Shown here piece after piece: positions 7,624-16,152 of a stretch of 64,000 bases of DNA. How positions within the stretch are numbered: position 1 is the stretch's first letter; every line of letters begins with the position of its first letter. The stretch lies in the NCBI GenBank assembly GCA_046331545.1, contig JAXLQR010000002.1:3100001-3164000 (forward strand), given 5' to 3'. The notes below the pieces were generated by a model. That model had not been told where the DNA came from. It saw only the letters and a list, made by a program, of their open reading frames with translations, and did no database searches. The stretch comes from JADJVL01 sp046331545. GTDB lineage: Bacteria > Acidobacteriota > Holophagae > Holophagales > Holophagaceae. The translations under genes were made by a program, and so were the position numbers.

Positions 7624-10600
7624 TTGCGACTCATCGCCCTCGAACTCAACGGATTCAAGTCCTTCGCCGACGCCCAGCGGCTGGTGTTCCCCGGGGGCAT
7701 GACCGCGGTGGTGGGGCCCAACGGCTGCGGCAAGTCGAACATCTCCGACGCCCTGGCCTGGGTCCTCGGCGAGCAGCGGGCCAGCCTCCTGCGCGGCACG
7801 GAGATGGCCGACGTGATCTTCGCGGGCACCGCCGGCCGCAAGCCCATGGGCCTCGCCGAGGTGAAGCTCACCCTCGAGATGCCCGACGCCGCCCTGCCCG
7901 GCGCGGTGAAGGAGGTCGTGATCGCGCGGCGCCTCTACCGCGACACCGGCAGCGAGTACCGCGTCAACGGCCGCGAGGCCCGCCTCAAGGACGTCCAGGA
8001 CCTGCTCCTGGACACCGGCATGGGCACCCGGGCCTACAGCTTCATCCAGCAGGGCCAGATCGACCTGATCCTCTCCACCAAGCCCCGGGACCGGCGCTCG
8101 CTCCTGGAGGAGGCCGCCGGGATCACGCGCTACAAGCTGCGCCGCATGGACGCGGAACGCAGGCTCGAGGACACCCGCGCGAACCTCACGCGCCTCGACG
8201 ACATCCTCCACGAGCAGGGCAAGGCCCTGGACTCGCTGCGCCGCCAGGCGGCGCGCGCGCGCCGCGCCGCGGAGCTGGACGCCGAGATCAAGGCCACCCA
8301 GCGCATCCTGCTGGCCGGAAAGGCGCGGGAGCTGAGCGCGGCCCGGGCGCGGGCCGAAGAGCAGCTCGACCTCCTCGAGCGCCAGCTCGCCTCCCTCACC
8401 GCCCAGGCCTCGGAGAAGGCCAGCGAGGTGGAGGGCCTGCGCCACGAGGTGGACGAGCTGCAGCGCGCCCAGGAGCGCCGGGCCCGGGGCGTGATGGCCC
8501 TGGACCAGAAGCTGTCGCTGCTGGAGCAGGAACGGGGCTTCCAGGAAGCCCGCCTCCAGGAATCGAAGGACCAGGACCAGCGCCTCGGCGCCCGCGTCGC
8601 CGAGCTCCGGGAGCGGGCGAGCGCTTCCCAGGCCGAGATCGCCGCCCTCGAGGCGAAGGAGCGGGAGGCCGCCGCCGCGCTGGAGGGCCGGGCCTCCGCC
8701 CTGGCCGGCGCCGAGGAGGCCGTGGCCCTGGCCCTCGGCGCCCTGCGCCACAGCGAAGGCGAACTCCGGGCCCTCCGTCACAAGCGCGCCGAACTGCACA
8801 GCGCCGCCCAGCTCCGCCACAAGCAGCGCCTGGCGGTGCAGAACCAGATCGCCCAGGTGGAGGGGCGCCTGGACGCCCTCAACCACGAGGAGGCCGTGCG
8901 CGCGCCGCGCCTCGACGGGCTGAAGCAGGAGTCCGCGCGCCTCGCCCGGGAGCTTGAGGGGGCGAAGGAGCGCCTCGAGCAGATGGACGAGGCGGTGGCG
9001 CTGCAGGCCCGGGAGGGCCGGGAGGCGGAGGACGCCGAGCGGGCCGCCCTGGGCGCGCTCCGCGAGGCCGAGGGCGCCCTCGAGCGCGAGGAGCGCCGCG
9101 CCGCGCAGATCGCCGACGCCCTGGCGCACGCCAGCGGCTCGGACCACCAGAAGCAGGCCCTGCAGTGGCTGCGGGGCCGGGGCGAGGACCCGAAGGGCGT
9201 GGCGGAGTGCCTCGCCGCCGACGAGGCCGCGCGATCCGCGGTGGAGCGCCTGCTGGGCCCCTGGATCGAGGCGGTGGCCCTCCAGGACGCCTCCCACCTC
9301 CACGAATCCCCGGGTCCGCTGCTGGCCTCTCTCGAGGACGCCGCCGAGGCGGTCCCCGGCATCCCGGAGGCCGAGCCCATCGCGCCGCACCTCCGCTGGA
9401 AGGCCGGCTCCCCCGCGCCCCTGAAGGCCCTCCTGGACCGCGCCTTCCTCTGCGCCGACGAGGCGCTCCCCGGGCTCGCGAAAGCCCATCCCGGCTGCGC
9501 CTTCGTCTCCCCGAAGCTCGTCCGCCTGCCCTACGGGCCGGTGCTCGCCGGCGGGCAGGCCCCGGCGGCCTCGCCGCTCAAGCTGCGCGCCGACCTGGAC
9601 GCCGCCCGCGCCGCGCGGGAAGGGGCCCTGGATCGGCTGGAGGCGGCCGAGGCGGCGGTGAAGCAGGCCGCGGCGCGCGTGGGCGAGCTGCGGGGCCGCG
9701 GCCAGGAGATGGAGCAGGACCGCCGGGAGGCCCGGCTGAAGGTCCAGGACCTCGAGGGGCGCCTGCGCTCCGCCGGGGCCCAGCTCAAGGAGATCGAGGA
9801 GGCCGAGGCGCGGGCCGACGAGCTGTGGAGCCAGTTCGAGCAGGAGATCGAGCGGCTGCGTGGCCTGCTCCGGGAGATGGAGGAGCACCCGGAGTCCCAG
9901 GAGGACGCGGGCCTGGAGGAGGGGATCCACGCCGCGGAGGCGGCGGTCAGCGCGGCCCAGGCCGTGCTGGAGGCGAAGCGCGAGGCCCAGCTCGAGGCGG
10001 CCCGCCTGCGGGACGCCTCGTGGTCGGAGCGGGACGGCCTGCAGCGCCAGCTCGGCCTGCTGCAGCGCGGCGCCTTCGACCTCGAGTCCGAGGCCCAGCG
10101 CCTGGAGACGGAGCGGCGGGAGTCCGTGGACCGCGGCGCCCAGGCCGCCGCGCGCCTCGGCGAGATGGAGGGGGAGACCCAGGGGCTGCTCGAGGAGCGC
10201 CGCGTGCTGGCGGACCAGCAGGTGGAGGCGCAGCCCCACCTCGAGGAGGCCCAGGAGCGGCTGCGCGTCTTCGAGCGGTCCGCCCGCGAGCTGCAGCAGA
10301 TCCTCGAGAACGCCCGGCAGCTGCACCAGGAGGCGCTGGTCGCGGCCGCCCAGGTCCAGGGCAGCGCGGAGGCACTCTCGAAGGAGATCGAGCTGGCCCT
10401 GGGGCTGCCGGTGCCGGACTTCCTCGGCAGCGTCACCGAGGAGGAGCGCGCGGCCTGGGAGGAGGGCGAGCTCGTGCACCAGACCCGGCTCGCGGAGGCC
10501 CAGGGCAAGCGCCTCGACCTCGGCGGCGTGAACCCGCTGGCCGTGCAGGAGCTGCAGGAGGCCGAGGAGCGCCTCGCCTACATGAACCAGCAGCGCGCCG

Positions 10601-11130
10601 ACGTGATGGAGGCCATCGGCAACCTGGAGAGCACCATCGCGGAGATCAACCAGACCTCCGAGGAGCGCTTCCGGGAGGCCTTCGACTTCGTCAACGCCCG
10701 CTTCGGGGAGGTCTTCCGCGAGGCCTTCGGGGGCGGGCAGGCCTCGCTGTCCCTGGAGGATCCGAAGAACCTCCTGGAGTGCGGCATCGAGATCACGGCG
10801 CAGCCGCCGGGGAAGAGCGCGAAGTCCCTCACGCTGCTGAGTGGCGGGGAGAAGGCCCTCACCGCCATCTCCCTCCTCTTCGCCATCTTCCACTTCAAGC
10901 CCTCGCCCTTCTGCGTGCTGGACGAAGTGGACGCGCCCCTGGACGAGGCCAACGTGGGCCGCTTCGCCGCCATGGTGAACGGCATGAAGACGGGCACCCA
11001 GTTCATCGTCATCACCCACCAGAAGCCGACCATGATGGCGGCGGACACGCTCTACGGCGTGACGATGGAGGAGCAGGGCGTCTCCCGGCTCGTCAGCGTG
11101 CAGCTGCGGGAGGCCGAGGCGCTGGTCTGA
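7624..11130 (+). CDS. smc: Chromosome segregation protein SMC
   Basis: A 1168-residue SMC ATPase, normal length for bacterial SMC. The N-terminal head carries Walker A GPNGCGKS (31-38) and the FIQQGQIDLIL and EEAAGITRYK motifs. Two long coiled coils flank a hinge at about residues 510-650. The C-terminal head has the LLSGGEKA signature (near 1071) and Walker B FCVLDEVDAPLDEANV (near 1096). It loads with ScpA/ScpB to compact and individualise sister chromosomes; scpAB are not in view. The start is TTG with AGGAAGAGGAAGG immediately upstream, and no in-frame ATG fits better. Confidence 0.97.
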   Translation: MRLIALELNGFKSFADAQRLVFPGGMTAVVGPNGCGKSNISDALAWVLGEQRASLLRGTEMADVIFAGTAGRKPMGLAEVKLTLEMPDAALPGAVKEVVIARRLYRDTGSEYRVNGREARLKDVQDLLLDTGMGTRAYSFIQQGQIDLILSTKPRDRRSLLEEAAGITRYKLRRMDAERRLEDTRANLTRLDDILHEQGKALDSLRRQAARARRAAELDAEIKATQRILLAGKARELSAARARAEEQLDLLERQLASLTAQASEKASEVEGLRHEVDELQRAQERRARGVMALDQKLSLLEQERGFQEARLQESKDQDQRLGARVAELRERASASQAEIAALEAKEREAAAALEGRASALAGAEEAVALALGALRHSEGELRALRHKRAELHSAAQLRHKQRLAVQNQIAQVEGRLDALNHEEAVRAPRLDGLKQESARLARELEGAKERLEQMDEAVALQAREGREAEDAERAALGALREAEGALEREERRAAQIADALAHASGSDHQKQALQWLRGRGEDPKGVAECLAADEAARSAVERLLGPWIEAVALQDASHLHESPGPLLASLEDAAEAVPGIPEAEPIAPHLRWKAGSPAPLKALLDRAFLCADEALPGLAKAHPGCAFVSPKLVRLPYGPVLAGGQAPAASPLKLRADLDAARAAREGALDRLEAAEAAVKQAAARVGELRGRGQEMEQDRREARLKVQDLEGRLRSAGAQLKEIEEAEARADELWSQFEQEIERLRGLLREMEEHPESQEDAGLEEGIHAAEAAVSAAQAVLEAKREAQLEAARLRDASWSERDGLQRQLGLLQRGAFDLESEAQRLETERRESVDRGAQAAARLGEMEGETQGLLEERRVLADQQVEAQPHLEEAQERLRVFERSARELQQILENARQLHQEALVAAAQVQGSAEALSKEIELALGLPVPDFLGSVTEEERAAWEEGELVHQTRLAEAQGKRLDLGGVNPLAVQELQEAEERLAYMNQQRADVMEAIGNLESTIAEINQTSEERFREAFDFVNARFGEVFREAFGGGQASLSLEDPKNLLECGIEITAQPPGKSAKSLTLLSGGEKALTAISLLFAIFHFKPSPFCVLDEVDAPLDEANVGRFAAMVNGMKTGTQFIVITHQKPTMMAADTLYGVTMEEQGVSRLVSVQLREAEALV

Positions 11131-11569
11131 ACCGCGCGGCCGGGGGGGACTCGCTTCGAGTCTTCCGAGGGTTCCGATCGCCATCTGCGGGAAATCCGGG
11201 CCAGTCCTCCGGGCCGCCCGCCCGGGTCCCGTCCGGGCTTCGGAGATCCGCGCCATTCCTGGGTTTCCACGCGCGGGGGACCGGGCGGCCGGGTCGGGGC
11301 CGGCCCGTCCGTGTCACTGGATCGTCACCGCCCTGTCAACCCGAAAGATCGGCGAATCCTGTGGAAAACAGGGCGCGATCCCGAGGCAGGATGCGAATTT
11401 CTGGACTTAAGGATAAAGCCAATAAAATCAATATTTGAATCGTCGACCCGGAGTCCGAATTTCCAAGGGAAGTCCTTGCATGTCCGGGGTTTAGGATTCG
11501 CCGGACCCCCGAATCCGCAGGGTTTTCCACAGTCCGTGTGACGGAGTTAGTGTCGGGGGGTGACGGCCC
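11131..11569. other. 440-bp convergent intergenic region, AT-richer core, DnaA-box-like pair
   Basis: There is no convincing ORF between the convergent smc and TPR genes. The right half is noticeably A+T-richer than its surroundings (about 11395-11470). Two copies of the 11-mer CTGTGGAAAAC face each other at 11359-11369 and 11522-11532, 152 bp apart. Each contains TTTTCCACA, one base from the TTATCCACA DnaA box. A GGATTCG/CGAATCC hairpin lies near 11492-11515. No intrinsic terminator with a T-run was found for either gene. Confidence 0.5.
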
Positions 11570-13084
11570 TCAGACGCTGGTCCAGGATCTCAATTCGTCC
11601 TCGCCCACGCCGAGCTTCTGGAGGTGCTCCCGGGCCATGCGGGTGCTCTGGCCCTCCTGCAGGCAGAGGAAGAACCGGCGCTTCCAGGCCTCCACCGCGC
11701 GCGGCTTGAGGTCCGGCTCCCCCTGGCCCATGCGCTTCTCCAGGAGGAACCCGAGGTTGTTCGCGGCCTTCCGGTGCTCGGGGTCGAGTTCGAGGGCCTT
11801 CTCGTAGGCGGCGGTGGCCTCGAGGAGGCGGCCCTTGCCCTCCAGGGACACGCCCTGGGCGTTCCACACGTCGGGATCCTCCGGCGCGAGGGTCATGGCC
11901 TGCTCCACCATGCTCGCCTGGTCCTCGGGCCGGCCGGCGTGGCGGTAGCACTCCGAGAGGCCGAGGTAGGCGCTGTATTCGCCGGGGTCGGCCTCGAGGG
12001 CCGCCAGGAAGCTCAGTTCCCCCTTCTCGCCCTGGCCCAGCTCGAGCTGGGCGTAGCCGAGCTGCACGAGGATGTCGGCGGCCTCGGGCTCCCGGACGAG
12101 GGCCTCCTGGTAGCAGTGCACGGCCGCGTCCCAGTCCTCGTCCTCCCGGGCCATGTCCCCGAGCGCCGCCCAGGGGTTCGCGCTGTCGGGGTCGGTCTCG
12201 GCGGCGAGGCTGAAGTAGGACTGGGCGCCCTCCCGGTCGCCCTTGTCCCGGCAGAACTCCCCGAGCAGGGCCTGCGCCTCCGCGAGGATGCTCGCCCGGG
12301 GCGCGAGGAGCAGGAGCTGGTGGAGCTCGGACATGGCCACTTCGAGGTGGCCCTGCTCCCCCAACAGCTCGGCGAGGATGAAGTAGCTGGAGGGCTCCAT
12401 CATGTGGATGGCGCGGGCGCGGTGGATGCAGCGCAGGCCCGCCTCGGCCGACCCCTTGCGGAGCAGCAGCTCGCCGAGGCTGTGCCAGCCCCAGAAGTAG
12501 AAGGGCTCGACCTCCACGGCGGCGGAGAGCTGGGCCTCGGCGCCGGCCGCGTCCCCGAGCTGGGCCAGGGTGAGCCCGAGGAGCCGCAGGGTGGAGGGAT
12601 CCCTCGGCGCGAGGCTCAGCGCCTTGAGCAGCAGGCCCTTGGCTTCCTGGGGCTCGTCCCGCTGCAGGGCCAGCAGGCCGCGGAGCTCGAGCACCTTGGG
12701 ATCCTTCGGGTCCCGCTGCAGGGCCTGGTCGAGGGCCCGCTCGGCGTCGTCCAGGCGGTGCTGGATGATGCGCAGGTAGCCGAGGTTGCGGCGGTGGCAG
12801 GCGAGGTCGGGATGCTCGTCCCGCACGGCCTCGATCTCCTCGTGGAGCACGCGCAGGTCCTCCTCGTCGGCGTGCTCGCCTTCGCAGAGGATGCGCTGGA
12901 ACCAGGCCTCCCCGTCGGCGCGGTCCTCCGCGAGGAGCCCCTCCAGGATGTCGAGGGCCTCGGCGTGGCGGCTCCGCAGGTTCAGGGCGCGGGCCAACGC
13001 GAGGCGGGACGCGCGATCGGGGGCCGGCGCCGCGAGCAGGCCGTCCATCTCGGGATCGAGGAGCCGGAGCCAGGTCTTGGTCAT
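11570..13084 (-). CDS. Tetratricopeptide-repeat protein
   Basis: A 504-residue protein made almost wholly of TPR units, about a dozen 34-residue helical pairs with the W-L-G-Y-A-F-A-P spacing (for example ALDQALQRDPKDPKVLELRG). There is no signal peptide or membrane helix, so it is probably cytoplasmic. The repeats imply a protein-protein scaffold; the partner is unknown. It starts at ATG 13084 (MTKTWLRLLDPEMDGLL) with CGAGGC upstream, and follows the dehydrogenase gene on the same strand with a 31-nt gap. Confidence 0.85.
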   Translation of the reverse strand: MTKTWLRLLDPEMDGLLAAPAPDRASRLALARALNLRSRHAEALDILEGLLAEDRADGEAWFQRILCEGEHADEEDLRVLHEEIEAVRDEHPDLACHRRNLGYLRIIQHRLDDAERALDQALQRDPKDPKVLELRGLLALQRDEPQEAKGLLLKALSLAPRDPSTLRLLGLTLAQLGDAAGAEAQLSAAVEVEPFYFWGWHSLGELLLRKGSAEAGLRCIHRARAIHMMEPSSYFILAELLGEQGHLEVAMSELHQLLLLAPRASILAEAQALLGEFCRDKGDREGAQSYFSLAAETDPDSANPWAALGDMAREDEDWDAAVHCYQEALVREPEAADILVQLGYAQLELGQGEKGELSFLAALEADPGEYSAYLGLSECYRHAGRPEDQASMVEQAMTLAPEDPDVWNAQGVSLEGKGRLLEATAAYEKALELDPEHRKAANNLGFLLEKRMGQGEPDLKPRAVEAWKRRFFLCLQEGQSTRMAREHLQKLGVGEDELRSWTSV

Positions 13085-13115
13085 GGGATGCCTCGGGGGA
13101 TGCGGGACCCCCAGC

Positions 13116-14051
13116 CTAGCAGCGGGCGGAAAGAACGGTGGTCACGCCGTCGCGCAGGAGCGCCGCCATGGCCTCCCGCGTCTCGACGGTCGCGCTGCCG
13201 AGGTGCGGCAGGAGCACCGCGCGCGGCGCGTCGAGCCAGGCCCGGCGGAGCGCGGGCTCGCCCTCGTACACGTCCATCCCGGCGCCACCGAGGCGCCCTT
13301 CATGGAGGAGGGCGATCACGGCCTCTTCGTCCAGGATGCCGCCGCGGGCGGTGTTCAGGATCACGGCGCCGGGGGGCAGCCTCAGGAGTGCCGCGCGGTC
13401 CAGGAGGCCGCGGGTCTGCGGCGTGAGCGGGCAGTGCAGGCTGAGCACCGCGCTGCGGGCCAGCAGCGCGTCGAGCGGCAGGCGGGGCGCCTCCCCGGGG
13501 CCGAAGGCGACCGGGCCGCCCCGGCCCTCCCGGTCCCAGAACGCCGGACGCAGCCCGAGGGCCCAGGCGCGCCGGGCGAAGGCCCGCCCGATGGGGCCCG
13601 CGCCGAGGATGCCGCAGGTCTTCCCGGCGAGCCCCGCGCCCAGGAGCTGGTCCGGGGCCCAGCCCTTCCAGGCGCCGCCGCGCACCAGCGCCTCGCCCTC
13701 CGCGATGCGGCGCGTCACCGCCAGCAGCAGGGCCAGGGCCAGGTCGGCGGTGGCGTCGGTGAGCACGCCGGGCGTGTTCACCACGGCGATGCCCCGGGCG
13801 CGGCAGGCCTCCAGGGGCAGGTGGTCGGTGCCCACCGAGTAGGTGCCGATCACCGCGAGGTTCGGCGCGGCCTCCAGGTCGGCCTTCGTGAGGGGCTCGC
13901 TGAGGAGGACCAGCAGGGCCTCGGCCTCCGGCAGGGCCGCCGTCCAGGCCGGGGAGCGGAAGGGGGCGACGCGCAGCTCGGGGAAGCGGGCGCCCAGGAC
14001 CTCCAGCGCGCCGCCGGGGAGGGGCGTCGTGGCCAGGACCCGGACGCTCAT
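13116..14051 (-). CDS. D-2-hydroxyacid dehydrogenase, NAD-binding
   Basis: A 311-residue member of the D-isomer-specific 2-hydroxyacid dehydrogenase family. The Rossmann nucleotide site reads GILGAGPIGRAFARRAWALG. The catalytic residues can be located as Arg in NTARGGILDEEA, Glu in DVYEGEP and His in LLPHLGSAT. It reversibly reduces a 2-oxoacid to a D-2-hydroxyacid. The substrate (glyoxylate, hydroxypyruvate or phosphoglycerate-like) cannot be told from sequence; it lacks the ACT domain of long SerA. The start ATG overlaps the ruvA stop (ATGA), an odd metabolic partner for ruvA. Confidence 0.9.
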   Translation of the reverse strand: MSVRVLATTPLPGGALEVLGARFPELRVAPFRSPAWTAALPEAEALLVLLSEPLTKADLEAAPNLAVIGTYSVGTDHLPLEACRARGIAVVNTPGVLTDATADLALALLLAVTRRIAEGEALVRGGAWKGWAPDQLLGAGLAGKTCGILGAGPIGRAFARRAWALGLRPAFWDREGRGGPVAFGPGEAPRLPLDALLARSAVLSLHCPLTPQTRGLLDRAALLRLPPGAVILNTARGGILDEEAVIALLHEGRLGGAGMDVYEGEPALRRAWLDAPRAVLLPHLGSATVETREAMAALLRDGVTTVLSARC

Positions 14052-14638
14052 CGATGGAGGGCCTTGAGGGCGAGCCGGATTGCCTCGGGCAGCGGCGGCC
14101 GGGACTCGCGCAGGCCGGCGAGGACCGGCAGCACGGCGTCCTCCCGGAAGCCGAGGTTGGTGAGCGCGGAACGGAGGTCCGACTCCCAGGCGTCGCCGGG
14201 CGCCGCGGGGCCGCCCAGGCCCTCCAGCCCGGCCAGGCCGCCCATCTTCTCGGAGAGCTCGAAGCAGAGCTTCTCGGCGGTCTTCTTCCCGACGCCCGGG
14301 ATGCGGGTGAGGGCCTTCACGTCGCGGCCCCGGATGGAGAGGATCAGCTCGTCGAGCGGCAGGGCGCCCAGGGCGGCGAGCGCCAGCTTCGGGCCCACGC
14401 CGTCCACCTTCACCAGCAGGCGGTAGAGGTCCCGTTCCTGGGCGGTGGCGAAGCCGAGGAGGGCCAGCTCGTTCTCCCGCAGGAGGGTCTCCACGTGGAG
14501 CAGGGCCTCCTTCCCGACTTCGGGAAGGCGGCCGTAGGTGCCCAGGGAGATGGCCACCGCGTAGCCCACGCCGCCGCATTCGATGAGGGCCAGGTTCGGC
14601 AGCTTCTGGACCAGCTCCCCGCGCAGTCTTCCGATCAT
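14048..14638 (-). CDS. ruvA: Holliday junction branch migration protein RuvA
   Basis: A 196-residue RuvA. Domain I is an OB fold (MIGRLRGELVQKLPNLALIE). Domain II carries the two helix-hairpin-helix motifs KVDGVGPKLALAAL and RIPGVGKKTAEKLC that grip the junction. Domain III (about 150-196) is the RuvB-contacting three-helix bundle. It forms a tetramer that loads RuvB on Holliday junctions. Neither ruvB nor ruvC is adjacent. No Shine-Dalgarno precedes ATG 14638; a TACCCT box lies 6 nt upstream, consistent with a leaderless transcript. The frame is open further upstream but gives no RuvA-like sequence. Confidence 0.95.
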   Translation of the reverse strand: MIGRLRGELVQKLPNLALIECGGVGYAVAISLGTYGRLPEVGKEALLHVETLLRENELALLGFATAQERDLYRLLVKVDGVGPKLALAALGALPLDELILSIRGRDVKALTRIPGVGKKTAEKLCFELSEKMGGLAGLEGLGGPAAPGDAWESDLRSALTNLGFREDAVLPVLAGLRESRPPLPEAIRLALKALHR

Positions 14639-14644
14639 GGGGAC

Positions 14645-14650
14645 AGGGTA
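14645..14650 (-). promoter_or_regulatory. -10 box of ruvA, probably leaderless
   Basis: TACCCT on the minus strand ends 6 nt before the ruvA ATG, so transcription should begin at or next to the start codon. No GGAGG-like element lies between. I see no clear -35. Confidence 0.5.
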
Positions 14651-14693
14651 GCGGATCGCCTGAACGGTGATAGGGTCGCATCCGGAGACCGCC

Positions 14694-15086
14694 ATGGGAC
14701 TGAACGAGCGACGCAAGATCAAGGAGCTGCAGGAGACCACCTTCCCGGAGCGGGTGAAGGAGATCGAGGAGATCTGCGGGAAGGCCATCCCCTACGACGT
14801 GGACTGGGAGAGCCTCGCCGAGGACCTCGAGGGCCTCAACTTCATCGACAACCTCTCCTGCCACCGCCTCAACATGGCGCTGCGCACCATCTGCATGGAC
14901 GACATGGGCAGGGAAGCCGTGCGCGACGGGCTCAAGCTCGTGAAGCTGAAGAACGTGAAGGACAAGGCGGACATGTCGCTCACCTTCGAGGGCGGCGTCC
15001 TGGAGATGCGCTGCGCCTACGCCCTGCGCACCGACGGCATGTTCAGCGACGGCGAGATCCGGGAAGCGCTGATGCGCCGGCTCTGA
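14694..15086 (+). CDS. Conserved-looking hypothetical cytoplasmic protein
   Basis: A 130-residue acidic protein starting MGLNERRKIKELQETTFPER. I do not recognise the family. It is helical at the N-terminus, has an alpha/beta middle (IPYDVDWESLAEDLEGLNFI) and a C-terminal region with several Asp/Met, without signal peptide or Cys motif. The strong codon bias of the surrounding genome and a GGAG at about 9 nt before ATG 14694 argue that it is real. Its promoter box (TAGGGT, 14671-14676) is back to back with that of ruvA. Confidence 0.7.
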   Translation: MGLNERRKIKELQETTFPERVKEIEEICGKAIPYDVDWESLAEDLEGLNFIDNLSCHRLNMALRTICMDDMGREAVRDGLKLVKLKNVKDKADMSLTFEGGVLEMRCAYALRTDGMFSDGEIREALMRRL

Positions 15087-15168
15087 GGACGGGCCTCCGC
15101 CCCGCCCCGGACGCATTCGGTCCCTGGCCGGGGCGGATGCGGCCGGTCCGCGTGGTAGTCCTGGGGCC

Positions 15169-15891
15169 ATGGGAAGCGTCCTCAGGTTGTTCTGCTTCGT
15201 AATCTGGACGGCTGCGGCGGCCTGCCAGGCCCCCGGTCCAGTTGAGCCCCCGCGTAAGGTCCTCCTCATCGGCAACAGCCACGCATGGTCCGGCGATCTG
15301 CCCAAGCGGCTGGAAGCCGTCTCCCTGGCCGCCGGCGCGCCCCTGCGCCTGGAGGTTGTGGCCTTCGCGGATCATGGCCTCGGGGACCATCGCCCCGGTG
15401 GAGCGGCGGCACGCCGGCTGGCCCAGGGGGGCTTCCAGGTCGTCCTGCTGCAGCAGGGCCCCTCGGCCCTGGAGGCGAGCCGGCTGGATCTCCGCGCCGA
15501 GGCCCTCCGCTGGTCCCGGGACGCCCTTCGGCACGGGGCCCGGCCCTTCCTCCTCGGCGTATGGCCTTCGGCCGGCCGCCGGCACGACGCCTACCGCTCG
15601 GCCGAGTCCTACCGGATCGCGGCTACGGAGGCGGGGGCGGGCCTCTGTGATGCAGGCGAGGCATGGGTCCGGGCCTTGTCCGAGGACCCCGGGCTGCCCC
15701 TCTACGCCGCGGATGGTCTCCACGCCGGGCCCGCGGGAGCCTATCTGGCGGCGCTCGTGGCCTGCGCGCGGATCACCGGCAGGATGCCCCCGGCCTCCTC
15801 GACCGCGGGCGCGGAGGATCTTCCCGTGGACCTCGTGTTCCGTCTCCGACGCATGGCGGACGCGACCCTCGCCGCAGCTCCAGCAACCTGA
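15169..15891 (+). CDS. SGNH/GDSL-type hydrolase lipoprotein
   Basis: A 240-residue protein with a lipoprotein signal: a hydrophobic N-terminus ending AAA-Cys19. Next to the mature N-terminus, LLIGNSHAW carries the block-I nucleophile (Ser37, as GNSH rather than GDS). The C-terminal ADGLHAGPAGAYLAAL supplies the Asp-x-x-His pair of block V. This is the organisation of SGNH esterases or acylhydrolases; closely similar proteins in other bacteria have no known substrate. It would act at the periplasmic face of a membrane. A terminator-like palindrome follows, but its T-run serves the opposite strand. Confidence 0.72.
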   Translation: MGSVLRLFCFVIWTAAAACQAPGPVEPPRKVLLIGNSHAWSGDLPKRLEAVSLAAGAPLRLEVVAFADHGLGDHRPGGAAARRLAQGGFQVVLLQQGPSALEASRLDLRAEALRWSRDALRHGARPFLLGVWPSAGRRHDAYRSAESYRIAATEAGAGLCDAGEAWVRALSEDPGLPLYAADGLHAGPAGAYLAALVACARITGRMPPASSTAGAEDLPVDLVFRLRRMADATLAAAPAT

Positions 15892-15906
15892 GAAGCGTGG
15901 TGCACG

Positions 15907-15929
15907 AAAAAGGCGGCGCATGCGCCGCC
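15907..15929 (-). terminator. Intrinsic terminator of tRNA-Ala
   Basis: An 18-bp perfect palindrome (15912-15929) is followed on the minus strand by five U residues (15907-15911). It lies 7 nt beyond the encoded CCA of tRNA-Ala. Confidence 0.8.
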
Positions 15930-15938
15930 CTTCGCTGG

Positions 15939-16011
15939 TGGACCTGATCAGGATCGAACTGACGACCTCCTCATTGCGAACGAGGCGCTCTCCCAGCTGA
16001 GCTACAGGCCC
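15939..16011 (-). tRNA. tRNA-Ala (anticodon CGC)
   Basis: A 73-nt cloverleaf. The acceptor GGGCCTG (16005-16011) pairs with CAGGTCC (15940-15946). The D-arm has AGCTCAGCTGGGAGAGC. The anticodon loop TTCGCAA gives CGC, which reads GCG. The T-loop is TTCGATC. CCA is encoded at 15936-15938. The first anticodon-stem closing pair is a G-U wobble. A TAGACT box at 16022-16027 lies just upstream. Confidence 0.93.
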
Positions 16012-16021
16012 TGGGCCTTCC

Positions 16022-16050
16022 AGTCTAGCCTGGGCGGCCTCGGAACGGAA
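16022..16050 (-). promoter_or_regulatory. tRNA-Ala promoter
   Basis: TAGACT (16022-16027, minus strand) lies 10 nt ahead of the tRNA 5' end. A weak -35 TTCCGT (16045-16050) stands at 17-bp spacing. Confidence 0.5.
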
Positions 16051-16152
16051 TGCCCAGGCCGCGGGAACGCGGGCCGACGGGCGGTGCATTCCGTGCATCG
16101 GTCACAGGCCGGCCGCGGACGCGGGCCTACCCTGGCCCGAGGAGGTGGCCCC

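Noticed and set aside
6655..11256. A 1533-codon open frame antisense to smc
   Set aside because: It lies opposite smc and reads as Leu/Gly/Arg-rich sequence with no domain. Long antisense frames are expected from the third-position G+C bias.
11340..11540. Chromosomal origin of replication
   Set aside because: Only two DnaA-box-like sites, each one base off, and no dnaA, dnaN, parAB or gidA nearby. Kept only as a low-confidence protein-binding region.
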